Under the pieces are notes generated by a model. It saw only the letters and a list, made by a program, of their open reading frames with translations, was not told the origin of the DNA and ran no database searches. DNA of 64,000 nt from Henricia sp. BOLD:AAB3569. Its lineage: Eukaryota > Echinodermata > Asteroidea > Spinulosida > Echinasteridae. The position numbers and the translations under genes are program-made. Below, in pieces: positions 39,391 to 49,549 of the stretch (positions within the stretch are counted from its first letter, which is position 1; each line of letters starts with the position of its first letter). Location: NCBI GenBank assembly GCA_037783545.1, contig JBBELK010000093.1, positions 1,922,001 through 1,986,000 of the forward strand, in the 5' to 3' direction.

Positions 39391-39791
39391 ATGCCACAGT
39401 CGTGTGTGGTTGGTGGTTGCACGGCGAATTCGTCGAAAAATCCCGGTGTGTGTTTTCTTTCTTTTCCAAGAGTGGAAGCGACACAGCGAAGTTGGGTGAA
39501 ATTTGTAAACAACACGCGGTCCGACTTCGTTTGGACTGAATGGTCGAAAGTCTGCTCCCTTCATTTTCCGGACAGTGCAATTGACATGTCTTACCTACTG
39601 AAGAAACGTCTTGGCCTAAAGGCAAATTTCAGGCTCCTGGATGGAGCAGCAACGGGACCGGGAACGGTCGCCCCGGCGAAGTCGAAGGCTTCCGCCTCCA
39701 CTGATCATGCCAGTAACACTGCTGACACCGAAGGCAAGGGACTGCCTCGTCGGCGATCCGGCGGAGCATTTGAAAAACGGGAGAGAGCCGA
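39391..39791 (+). CDS. THAP-domain protein, first exon
   Basis: Starts at ATG with ACC before it (good Kozak). The N-terminus MPQSCVVGGCTANSSKNPG begins a THAP (C2CH) zinc finger: C-x4-C, then FLSFPR, the conserved W in RSWVKFV, and KVCSLHF supplying the last C and H. The residues LLKKRLGLKANFRLLDGAA follow where the AVPT motif usually lies, so that motif is not kept. A low-complexity linker (APAKSKASASTD) follows, ending at a GAG-GTACAA donor. THAP domains bind DNA and occur in host regulators and in P- and Kolobok-type transposases. No second exon is certain; 40099-40300 (IPELPNESPSYPYEKIKQ and onward) is a possible one, with no clear link. An LTR element 1.3 kb downstream may have disrupted the gene. 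Confidence 0.7.
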
Positions 39792-40098
39792 GGTACAATT
39801 TTATCATGTTTGCAGAAATTAGAAGTGTGACTTTTTTATTTTGGTAAATTCTCTGCCAAATCCCATTCGCCAAATAATGCATAGCCATAGGTCTAGGCCC
39901 TAAATAAAATGAAATTAGAAATGATGCTGATAATTAATCGATGAAGGTCACTAAGACAGCTTCGCCCCTTTTCCACTTTGCTCGACCGCCACTTTTCCCC
40001 CTTACCACTTCACCCCAATTCCTGGTGGTAATTGTAAATTGTATTCCCAGCTGGAAGAATTTGTAATCCAACATGAATGCTATTTATAAAGCTACAAC

Positions 40099-40302
40099 TT
40101 GAGGTTTGGAGGTATTCCTGAACTGCCGAATGAATCTCCATCCTACCCATATGAGAAGATAAAACAACTCTCGGCTGAAAAGTGTAATCTCGAGCCCGAG
40201 ATTGAGAATGCTGCTCCATTGGGAGCAAGCAGTCTTACATGTAGAGAAAGATCCAAGAAGCAGGACTACAGCCAACTAGCCTATATGGAAAAAGGCAGAT
40301 AA
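40099..40302 (+). CDS. Possible downstream exon of the THAP gene
   Basis: An open stretch reading GIPELPNESPSYPYEKIKQL, then EPEIENAAPLGASS, with charged, disordered composition like linkers in THAP and transposase proteins. The frame stops at TAA at 40300, but the sequence EAAAELEAKK continues just after it. I see no firm acceptor. It could be a decayed exon or chance. Confidence 0.25.
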   Translation: MRFGGIPELPNESPSYPYEKIKQLSAEKCNLEPEIENAAPLGASSLTCRERSKKQDYSQLAYMEKGR

Positions 40303-40304
40303 GA

Positions 40305-41057
40305 GGCCGCTGCTGAATTGGAAGCCAAGAAGATCCAGAAAACTAGTCAATATAGACAAGGCAATCTTTTCGTATTAGTGATGGGCCTGCAATTTCAGAT
40401 AAAAGTAAATCCAGATGTGTTTGCCTCCCTGAGTTCAGCCAGCCTATATGGAAAGACAAATTAAAAGCTGTTGCTCCGCTATAGGCCTACATGTTTGTAT
40501 AGTTTTTTCTCTTCATTGGTGCATGTGTGAGAGGGAAATTTAAATGGGTTTTGTCTTTTGTTTAATATTCTTAACATGGCACCTTTTCTTTTACATAGCT
40601 TCCTTAGTTTAGCCAGTAACTTGTTTGGTACCCTGCATCCACACATAGTTTTAGCACTGTTTATTAGCCTTTGTATGGTTAGCCTGTCAGACTGGTACAT
40701 GCTGCTGAAGAGTTAACATCACCACTCTCAGCTCTCTTCAGCCTTTCCACATTCGCATTCTTCTACACTTTTCACCAGTCACAGCTGGGTTTTTGTCTGA
40801 TTGTTCACTCGAGTTATCCGCTTTTGGCACTGTGTTGGGTTGTTGTTCAATTTTCATATTTAAATTCTTCTTGTTAAATTTTCATTTACAAACCTTAATT
40901 TTTTTGGTAGAACACAAGTTGCAGCTAAACTGTTTTTATCTCCTTTTGTATACGCTGACTTGCACTTTAAACCGATTGACAAGATCCATTTTTAAATAGT
41001 CATCGGCCAATTGTCGATTTTCATTTTCATTTTTTTGTGTCCTGACCTGGGAAATAG
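40305..41057. other. Stretch without recognised gene
   Basis: AT-rich sequence between the THAP fragment and the LTR element. Nothing assigned. Confidence 0.4.
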
Positions 41058-41728
41058 TGTAAGAGTAATAAAATGACACATTATTTTAGTTGCATTTTTT
41101 ATATAGGAGTGTGGCCCCCATTTTAAGTTTTTGTCTTTTTCCCCCAATACCTGTAATTTATTAGTAGTGTGTCCCCCTTACATCATCGGATTGGTATGTA
41201 GCTTCAGATTACTGACCACAAGCTCACATGTTGCTGTGGGCTGTGTGCAGCTCGGCAGCAGTGAGAGTGGTCAGTAATATATTTTGCTCTCTCCACAACT
41301 TCAGTTTGTGTGTTTTTCTGCCCTGACTTGTAAATCTTCACTCCTTTGCTGGTTACTTTTTCTTTGCCACTGGGTTTATTTGCTGGACACTGTTGGTTTT
41401 AGTTATTTGTTCTCGGTCTTTTATTAAGTTGGTTTTAAGCTGTTGGTTTGTTTTTAGTAGTTTTCAAGAGGGTTTTTAGTTGTTCTCAAATAAGCTGGTT
41501 TTGTAGTTGTTTTCAAATTTATTTTTGGTTGGTTTCAAGTTTAAGTTTAGTTTAATTATTAACTTTCATCATCAGTCTTGTTCCTGTTAGTTTTGTTTGT
41601 ACTCTTCATTAAAACCTTTCTTTAAAAACAGTTTGCGTCTTGTCTTTAGGTCCCTGGTGTTGTTTTATTGAGTTTTATTATTTCTTTTTAGGCTGATCCC
41701 CATAAGCGTGTCATTATTCTGGGTTACA
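41058..41728 (+). repeat. 5' LTR of the LTR element
   Basis: 671 bases, starting TGTAAGAGTAATAAAATGAC and ending GGGTTACA. It is paired with the 3' copy at 43125-43791. Confidence 0.8.
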
Positions 41729-43124
41729 TTTTTTTACTTTTTGGTGGAAGATCCGGGTAGGACTTTCGTTTTTTAACGTAGCCAACTGTTTTTATTGTCA
41801 GGTTTTGTTGTCTCAATTTTTTGGCTCGTTTTAGGATTAATTGTAGGTTTTGTTTACGGTTTTTGTTTCAATTAAAAGGTTTGTTTAAGTCGTGGTCAGT
41901 TAAAGAGTCAAACCAACACAGTGTTCTGGTATAAGCTTTGATGGTCCAGGATGGGTCCGCCAGAGATGAACACTCTTCAGTTATGTGGATTTGATCCAAT
42001 CCCTCCACCTGCTGAATTCCATAAAGAGATGCCATCGGCCAAAGCCATGGAAAGTGACGACGGTGATGATGCCTCCATTTACAGCAGTAACAGTGCTGGA
42101 CAGCAGCCTGCCTGGCTGGAACTGCTACAGCATCAAATCAAGATGCAAGAGATCATCATCACCCAGTCTCATCAGTTGGCATCCCTCGAGTTAGTTACCA
42201 GACGAGTGGTCAGTGAGCAGCAAAGACAACAGCACTACATCCAGAAGCTGGAACATGCCCTGCTGCTACAGAACCGACATTGCCCCAGGTGCACAACAGC
42301 GAGAGCGAGAAGAGAGAACGGACATCATCCGTATGCTCCCAGAAATGACAAGGCACTGGTTTCGATGTTCCATGGCCAAGGTGGTGAGAGTCCAGTCAGC
42401 GATGACACTTTGAGCGGACGAGCAGCGAGCAGTCCCCATATCAGAGACCCCACCAGCGGCAAGCAACAAAGTGCTAGATTGGAGAAACCAGACGCCGAGC
42501 GGATTCTCAAGGCTCAAAAGCGCGATTCAGTCACCAGATGGGTACGTGAACTTAAGATGTGCAGGCAGGGCCCAGTCACTAGGAAGCTGATACTGAAGGA
42601 GACGAAGCCAGTACAAGAGCTCCTGCGTTACTGGAACCAACTTGAGGTACAGGGTGGTCTTCTCGTATACCGAAGAGGAAACGAGAAATTGCAGTATGTG
42701 CCAGTCCTCCCACACATGCCGAGGGATGAATTTTTCCAAGGTATCCACAGCAGCATGGAAACTCAAGGGTATACCAAGGTCTTGAGCATGGTTAGAGAGC
42801 AGTTCTTCTGGCCGAATATTCACAATGACAGCATGGCCTACATGAGGCGATATCGACGGAGAGTCAGGCTCAGCAAGGAGGAACAGGCCAATACCATGAC
42901 GCAGCCTGAGATCGATCCAGAGATGTGATGCCCCCGGTGCTACCTCCACCAAGGGAGTACCAAGACATATCGTTCGGTCGTGACGTGTTAAACCCCCAGC
43001 GAGCCAGCTGACCAAGATGAACTGATTTTGTTTTGGGATTGTTTATTTTTTGTTTGTTTGGTGGTTAATATGTTCCTTAAAATTGTGTTTTGCTGAGGAC
43101 AGCAATGATTTTAGGCGGGGTGAG

Positions 43125-43791
43125 TGTAAGAGGGATAAAATGACATTATTTTAGTTGCATTTTTTATATAGGAGTGTGGCCCCCATTTTAAGTTTTTGTC
43201 TTTTTTCCCCAATACTTGTAATTTATTAGTAGTGTGTCCCCCTTACATCATCGGATTGGTATGTAGCTTCAGATTACTGACCACAAGCTCACATGTTGCT
43301 GTGGGCAGTGTGCAGCTCGGCAGCAGTGAGAGTAGTCAGTAATATATTTTGCTCTCTCCACAACTTCAGTGTGTGTTTTTCTGCCCTGACTTGTAAATCT
43401 GCACTCCTTTGCTGGTTCCTTTTTCTTTGCCACTGGGTTTATTTGCTGGACACTGTGTTGGTTTTAGTTATTTGTTCTCGGTCTTTTATTAAGTTGGTTT
43501 TAAGATGTTGGTTTGTTTTTAGTAGTTTTCAAGAGGGTTTTTAGTTGTTCTCAAAAAAGCTGGTTTTGTAGTTGTTTTCAAATTTATTTTTGGTTGGTTT
43601 CAAGTTTAAGTTTAGTTTAATTATTAACTTTCATCATCAGTCTTGTTCCGGTTAGTTTTGTTTGTCTCTTCATTAAAACCTTTCTTTAAAAACAGTTCGC
43701 GTCTTGTCTTTAGGTCCCTGGTGTTGTTTTATTGAGTTTTATTATTTCTTTTTAGGCTGATCCCCATAGCGTGTCATTTTTCCGGGTAACA
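43125..43791 (+). repeat. 3' LTR of the LTR element
   Basis: 667 bases, starting TGTAAGAGGGATAAAATGAC and ending GGGTAACA, immediately preceded by a purine-rich tract. Confidence 0.8.
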
Positions 43792-45150
43792 CATGCACAG
43801 GAAGAGGACACACCTTACATCAAGGTGGACAGTCCTATGATGCATTCCTTTCGGAGTGGACAGAATTCCGCATCTTACTTAAGGCCACTGAAATTGCCTA
43901 CTGAATCAATCTTTATCCTGCAGTGGTTGTATACCTTTCAACCTTTTGTTTAAATTAAGGAAAAGCACTGACATTCTTCCAAAAATTACACGGCACTAAA
44001 GAGAACACAGGAAATTATTAAGCAAGAGGTCAGTTTAATATTTGCATTGCATTCAAAATGGTGACAACTGCATTAAAGTTGGTACACACTGTCGGCTTAT
44101 CAGAAACATAAGGATTTATCAAAGCCCACTAAAAGTGAAATTGTTTTCTTATATGAACTTCAACCTCTCAGATTTTTTGAGTTTCCCTTGAAGTCATCTG
44201 ACTTGTGTATTATGCAAGTGAGTACCAAGCCAGAAACAGGCAAGTACAATGCCAGGTCCCAATTGAGCATGGCCGAAATGGTCATCAAGAAGAGAAGAAT
44301 TACATGTGTTTCAGAAAGTGGTGTATTTCTGGTGGAAGGTACTAAAAGTTATTATTACTTTCGTTTTCCTGGAGGGTGACTCATGAACATTGTAAGAAGA
44401 TTTCTACAGCCATGCGTAAACGGGAATGTATCTGCATGGGTACAGGTATGCTACATCCAAAGCATATGCACCAACAATGACTGCAAAGGCTAGCCTTCTC
44501 AGGCTGCAAATTAAGGCACATAATTCCAATGTACCCCTCTATCCACTCATCTCAATCCTTCACATCTGGGTCAAGTAGGTGGGCATTTAAGTGAGAATTA
44601 TTTCGGAAACAACTACAGACTAAAAGCACATCGTACACATCGTACACACACCGAGGTACGGCCATGTGCTAATTTGGGTGGACTCTTGTGTGCGGGTTGT
44701 GGTCGTCAGGGGTGTGCATGACTCTTGACCTTTAAGGACATGGGGATGAGTATTTTGTGTTTTGTTTGATGTTAAAGTGCTGCGCCACGGCAAGTGTGCT
44801 CTGGCCGGGAGTTATTCACTCTTACTGCGTCCCTCATATCGCATTCAAAGTTAGAAATACCGCATGTACAGACCGTTTCGGCAAAGTTTCTGTCGGGTTT
44901 AATTTAAGTTGGAAAAAGTGTTAAATACTTGTTTTTTTCTAAAGTTTTTAATTCACCTTTGGTTTTTGAAATGTCAATCCGTAGATTGTGTAATTAATTA
45001 AATTAATGTTGTATGTGCAAATACCCCTTCACTTTCATTATTGGCAAAGTGAATGGATACGCTCCACATCAAGTCCTTGTCCTTGCTCAATACAGTACAG
45101 AGAGGATCATACTAAGTCTCTTATGAAAACGATCGATCAAAGCCTAAATT
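43792..45150. other. Region downstream of the LTR element, no firm gene
   Basis: Two open frames (43792-43953 and 44188-44379) have plausible amino-acid composition but no recognisable domain or strong splice pair. They could be worn exons of a flanking gene. Nothing else was assigned. Confidence 0.3.
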
Positions 45151-45236
45151 ACAGCGTCGCCCTGATGTGACGTTGTTAAGATGCGCCTGTCCCCCTTCCC
45201 CCAAATTCCGCTCCTTGGGGTTGCCACAAAAGCGTA

Positions 45237-45425
45237 GTCGGCAGGATGAAGGCAGGATTGGGAGAAAATTGAAGCAAGATTGCACAGGGATTTAGAGGGG
45301 ATCGAGCCAGAATTGAAGCGAGATTGAGCCGCGATCAAGCCAGGGTCGAGCACAAATTGAGCGGGAATCGAGCACGGATCGAACAGCGATCAAGCGGGAA
45401 CCGAGCACGAATCGAACGAAAGGTT
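45237..45425 (+). repeat. Tandem array GATTGAGCCGCGATCAAGCC-like (copy A)
   Basis: Degenerate tandem units of about 33 bases with an inner period near 11 (GATTGAGCCG, GATCAAGCC, GGTCGAGC). The same array occurs at 47716-47930 before the same downstream sequence, so both belong to one duplicated module. Confidence 0.75.
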
Positions 45426-45446
45426 CATAGCAAAGACATGGAACTG

Positions 45447-45505
45447 CGCATTTCGTGGCACGAATTTGGCGCGCGCGTGCATTGCTGACGAGCCCGTGCC
45501 TTTAA
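45447..45505 (+). repeat. Half copy of the 11320-11453 foldback element
   Basis: It carries tgcgcatttcgtggcacgaa, ttggcgcgcgcg and ttgctgacgagcccgtgcc, ending CCTTTAA, the right half of the TTAA foldback MITE. A twin is at 47943-48009. Confidence 0.7.
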
Positions 45506-46240
45506 GGCACTGTGGAAGACCGCCTTCAATATAAATTTGCAAATGCACGAAAGCGAGAGGACCAACATGTTGAGGTGGTTTAATCGAGAAAGCGAAAGTG
45601 ACCGACTGAGGGAGTAGCTCCTAAAAAAGGAAGGCCTCCCCAATGGGGCATCCAGAGTGGGCTACCTCAGAGGATGATGGCTCGATCTCCACCCATATTG
45701 CATGGATGAAACAGGAGAAATTTAACTGTGGAAAAACTGCCTTCAAAATAAATTTGCAAATGCACGAAAGCGAGAGGACCAACATGTTGAGGTGGTTCAA
45801 TCGAGAAAGCGAAAGTGACCGACTGAAAAAGGAAGGCCTCCCTAATGGGGCATCCAGAGGGGCTTACCTCAGAGGATGATGGCTCGATCTCCACCCATAT
45901 TGCATGGATAAAACAGGAGAAATTAAAGAAGAAGCCAAACTACAAAAGAGTGGCATTAGCCATAGGTGCCACGTCTTCAAAATAAATTTGCAAATGCACG
46001 AAAGCGAGAGGACCAACATGTTGAGGTGGTTCAATCGAGAAAGCGAAAGTGACCGACTGAGGGAGTAGCTCCTAAAAAAGGAAGGCCTCCCCAATGGGGC
46101 ATCCAGAGTGGGCTACCTCAGATGATGATGGCTTGATCTCCACCCATATTGCATGGATGAAACAGGAGAAATTGAAGAAGAAGCCAAACTACAAAAGAGT
46201 GGCATTAGCCATAGGTGCCACGTTGGCAGACCGACAGGTA
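45506..46240 (+). pseudogene. Amplified exon-like unit, copies 1-3
   Basis: Three tandem copies of a unit of about 200-230 bases. One frame reads NLQMHESERTNMLRWFNRES, then RLKKEGLPNGAS, then SEDDGSISTHIAWMKQE. The third copy continues into KKKPNYKRVALAIGATLADR before a GTACTC donor-like site. The charged, helical text looks like genuine protein, recalling the N-terminal parts of large invertebrate multigene proteins, but I cannot name the family. Copies differ by small indels, some with a stop (gggagtag) before the LLKKEGLP part. Three further copies are at 48010-48590. Confidence 0.5.
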
Positions 46241-46244
46241 CTCA

Positions 46245-47380
46245 TCACAATATGGCACTTCAACCCAATATGACATAATTCTTGATGGGATTCACAGTTG
46301 CACCAGCAAGCTGTTTCCTTAAAGCTACAGCTATCTACTTTGCTTCGTTTTATGTTTTCAATCTTGCCTATCCAGCCTGCTTAAAGAAGACGTTGATGTT
46401 CATCCAAAAGGTTATCCTGAACATCCAAGACAACTTGAAAGCAGATCGATGTGTTATTTCTTTATTGGAGGTTAAACCAACATCTTCATCAAAACTGAAG
46501 ATTTTTTTTCTGGTCCATTCATTTAGGAGATGAAGTCTTGGGAGGTGAATATTATTAAGAAGTCGACTGAAGCTCCATTCACCAGTAGTAGTGCTAGTGA
46601 TGAAAGAAAGGCAGTCATGGACAGCCTGGGAATGAGAAATATTGCCTTAGTACATGTGAGCCCAGTCCGTGTCTGCAGTAACATCAAGTACACTGTGATG
46701 AGCACAGAGCTTTGAGATGGTGGGGAAAAAAACCTTTAATTGGCTTATATCAGAACTGTTTCAAAGGCAAGAGCTAACATGTTATTGTGTATAGAAAGTC
46801 ATGGGGAGAACTGTACTTAATATTCCTCAACTGCATTCCAACGTCACTTGATTCATATTTAAATATGTTCCACACAAACGCTCAATCTGAAATGCAAGAG
46901 GGAATTGCATTTTTCTGAATACCATGGAGCTATTCAATTTCTCTTCGCAACCATAGCATTTGGGTAATTTGGTTTTTTCTTTTCAGAAAAAACCAAAATC
47001 GTCAAAAAAGGAGCCAGCGACTCAGTTACTGGGTCTAGGAGGAAGGAACTTATTGTTGTTATATATAGGTTCAATTTATGACCGAGGTCCCTTCCCTGGT
47101 AGACAGCCATGCATGAGCGCAATATGGCAAACTCGGCAGGAAAATATGAACATCTTACCTAGGACAAACTTTGACTTTTTCAACTAGTGCCATATAGGTT
47201 TTGAACACTTCTAAATAGCCCAAGAAACTGAATTTAGTAAGGTGACATGAACTTAAGACAATTGTTTCTTTGAAAACAAATTCATAATAAATAAATGCCT
47301 CTAACTGAGTCAAAACGAAGAAATTTAAGCCTTCACTTGCCGAGTTTAATAATTATGTACACACATTTACATACCCGACA
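46245..47380. other. Stretch between duplicated modules
   Basis: Short open frames at 46530-46715 and 46960-47187 have no recognised domain. Nothing firm. Confidence 0.35.
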
Positions 47381-47381
47381 G

Positions 47382-47598
47382 GTGCAATTGTGGAAGATGT
47401 GTCGCCATGACAACTGTTGCGGAATCCATCTGCTGCCAAGAGACCCAACAAGTCAAGGAGGTTACGGACAAGTATGACGATAACTTGGAGTGTATTACTG
47501 TGCACCCAGGGTTTGAAGGTGGCTGTCTCAATCCATGGACATCGCTTATTTACAATACAAGCAGCAGTATGTCGGGGACGAGAAGCTACACCAGACAA
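47382..47598 (+). pseudogene. P2X7 intracellular-domain-like gene, exon A (frameshifted)
   Basis: After a cccgacag acceptor it reads CNCGRCVAMTTVAESICCQE and later LECITVHPGFEGGCL, matching the cysteine-rich part of the P2X7 receptor intracellular domain (CxCGxC, mPT..E..CC, CITxHPGF). A frame change near 47530 is needed to reach MDIAYLQYKQQYVGDEKLH, the next conserved segment. A GTACAA donor follows. In mammals this zinc-binding domain is the P2X7 C-terminal ballast; in invertebrates and fish, many stand-alone multicopy proteins carry it. No P2X channel part is visible here. Confidence 0.65.
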
Positions 47599-47692
47599 GT
47601 ACAAATTGTTTGTGGTTTTCCTTGTGTTATTCCTTGACATGTCCGAGTTGAGTGGAGTAAATAAATCCAAATTAACATTTGTTGAAAATAAT
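47536..47692 (+). repeat. Duplicated segment, copy 1 (end of P2X7-like exon A)
   Basis: The stretch from ggacatcgcttatttacaat to acatttgttgaaaataat is repeated almost exactly at 48590-48746, so the end of exon A and the start of its intron are present twice. Confidence 0.85.
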
Positions 47693-47715
47693 GCCAAACC
47701 CAAAAAGGGTTGAAG

Positions 47716-48009
47716 GGTCGGCAGGATCGGGAGAGAATCGAAGCTAGATTGCGCAGGGATTTGGAGGGGATCGAGCCAGAGTTGAAGCGAGATTGAGCCG
47801 TGATCGAGCCAGAGTTGAAGCGAGATTGAGCCGCGATCAAGCCAGGGTCGAGCACAGATTGAGCGGGAATCGAGCTCGGATCGAACGGCGATCAAGCAGG
47901 AATCGAGCACAGATCGAACGGAAGATTCATAGCAAAGACATGGAACTGTGCATTTCGTGGCACGAATTTGGCGCGCGCGCGCATTGCTGACGAGCCTGTG
48001 CCTTTAAGG
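47716..48009 (+). repeat. Tandem array and foldback half (copy B of the module)
   Basis: It matches 45237-45505: gtcggcaggat, units such as GAGCCAGAGTTGAAGCGAGA, then agcaaagacatggaactg and the half foldback MITE ending cctgtgcctttaa. It lies within the presumed intron of the P2X7-like gene. Confidence 0.75.
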
Positions 48010-48590
48010 CACTGTGGAAGACCGCCTTCAATATAAATTTGCAAATGCACGAAAGCGAGTGGACCAACATGTTGAGGTGGTTCAATCGAGGAAGCGAAAG
48101 TGACCGACTGAGGGAGTAACTCCTAAAAAAGGAAGGCCTCCCCAATGTGGCATCCAGAGTGGCCTACCTCAGAGGATGATGGCTCGATCTCCACCTATAT
48201 TGCATGGTTGAAACAGGAGAAATTGAACTGTGGAAAAACCACCTTCAATATAAATTTGCAAATGTTTGAAAGCTAGAGGGCCAACATGTTGAGGTGGTTC
48301 AATCGAGGAAGCGAAAGTGACTGACTGAGGGAGTAACTCCTAAAAAAAGGAGGGCCTCCCAAATGGGGCATCTAGAGTGGCCTACCTCAGAGGATGATGG
48401 CTCGATCTCCACCTACATTGCATGGTTGAAACAGGAGAAATTGAACTGTGGAAAAACCACCTTTAATATAAATTTGCAAATGCAGGAAAGCGAGAAGACC
48501 AACATGTTGAGGTGGTTCAATCGAGGAAATGAAAGTGACTGACTGAGGGAGTAACTCCTAAAAAAGGAAGGCCTCCCCAATGGGGCATTG
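48010..48590 (+). pseudogene. Amplified exon-like unit, copies 4-6
   Basis: Three more copies of the QMHESERTNMLRWFNR unit (about 210 bases each: near 48010-48230, 48230-48440, 48440-48590), with substitutions and stops. The last copy runs straight into the second copy of the P2X7-like exon end at the shared word ggggcattgga, so amplification and exon duplication are linked. Confidence 0.5.
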
Positions 48591-48746
48591 GACATCGCTT
48601 ATTTACAATACAAGCAGCAGTATGTCGGGGTCGAGAAGCTACACCAGACAAGTACAAATTGTTTGTGGTTTTCCTTGTGATATTCCTTGACATGTCAGAG
48701 TTGAGTGGAGTAAATAAATCCAAATTAACATTTGTTGAAAATAATA
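48590..48746 (+). repeat. Duplicated segment, copy 2 (end of P2X7-like exon A)
   Basis: Near-identical to 47536-47692. It lies 60 bases before the next P2X7-like exon, so it is the copy in the natural position for splicing to exon B, with the other part displaced upstream. Confidence 0.8.
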
Positions 48747-48806
48747 TAAGATAGAGCATACATGTACATGATAATGTGCACATTGTTTCTCTCCCTTATT
48801 TTGCAG

Positions 48807-48962
48807 GAAGTACAGACACACCGCATATCGGCCGTTGCGCGGTGGTGCTGGGGGTTTCTTGGGCGGAATGTTCGTGTGCCCCTACCATCTTGTGCCGTTG
48901 CTGGAATAAGGAGCATGATTTCCATTAGGAAATGGAAGTTCGAAGGTTTTAAGGACATGTAG
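48807..48962 (+). pseudogene. P2X7 intracellular-domain-like gene, exon B (frameshifted)
   Basis: After a ttattttgcag acceptor, the first frame reads KYRHTAYRPL, then a one-base change of frame leads to ARWCWGFLGRNVRVPLPSCA and VAGIRSM, then KFEGFKDM and a stop. The motifs YRhtAYRqf, RWcwgxLG, RvxlPSC, IR and GF at the end are the C-terminal half of the P2X7 intracellular domain. Together with exon A the domain is complete apart from two frame changes. It is either a pseudogene or misread sequence. Confidence 0.65.
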
Positions 48963-48969
48963 TTCAGTG

Positions 48970-49520
48970 TTGTCCCACCATGTTTTGTTCTTCACCATGT
49001 TTAAAATTGGAGCAATGAATCAATCAGCCTTTTGCGTGTAATCAGCCTTTTGCTTGATGGTTGGCACCCCAAATTCACATACTGTGCTTGATTTATGACA
49101 TTCTCTCCTTCATATTTAGTCTGATCAAATAGAAACCGGGAGTGCAAGGATAACAAACTGCTCTGTCACATGGCAACATACATCTTGCATTACTTTTGTG
49201 TAAGTATAGTGGCATTCCCTTGAACCTAGACCAATAGTTTCGCAAATCAACTTCGGTTATTCTGAGAAACTTAAAAATGAAACTGTCACCGGATCTCTGG
49301 GTTCGTCATACTCCCTGGAAATTTGTTCCTGTTCTGTAAATACTGTTCGCACAGCTTGGATTTCCACCACAAAGATACTGTTGTTTTCACGAAATTTAGC
49401 CAAAATTAACACCAAAAAAATAAAAACGAAAAAACTCCAAGAATCTAGCAAAAAAACAAAGCGGAAAATTCGGGAGTCCGCATAATCGTTTATAGTACCC
49501 TAATAACATTCTACTTGAGC
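48970..49520. other. Stretch without recognised gene
   Basis: AT-rich spacer between the P2X7-like gene and the Helitron relic. Confidence 0.4.
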
Positions 49521-49549
49521 TCAATAGTACATTGTACTTTATCCCATTC

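Larger units (their letters stand above)
41058..43791 (+). mobile_element. Short Ty3/gypsy-like LTR retroelement fossil
   Basis: Two direct repeats of about 670 bases (41058-41728 and 43125-43791) start TGTAAGAG and end GGTTACA/GGTAACA, the TG..CA form of LTRs. By eye they differ at roughly 20 positions, about 3%, which suggests a fairly young insertion. A purine-rich tract (ttaggcggggtgag) precedes the 3' LTR. The interior is only about 1.4 kb and holds one open frame (41951-42928) with a gag-like start and an integrase zinc-binding-like end. The element is strongly reduced and broken: protease, reverse transcriptase, RNase H and the integrase core are not seen. I could not find a matching target duplication. 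Confidence 0.8.

Noticed and set aside
41951-42928. 325-residue open frame as a host gene
   Set aside because: It lies between two matching LTRs and reads as parts of a retroelement; treated as a fossil.
45237-45425. CRISPR-like array
   Set aside because: Units are degenerate and contiguous, with no unique spacers, in a eukaryotic context; simple tandem repeat.
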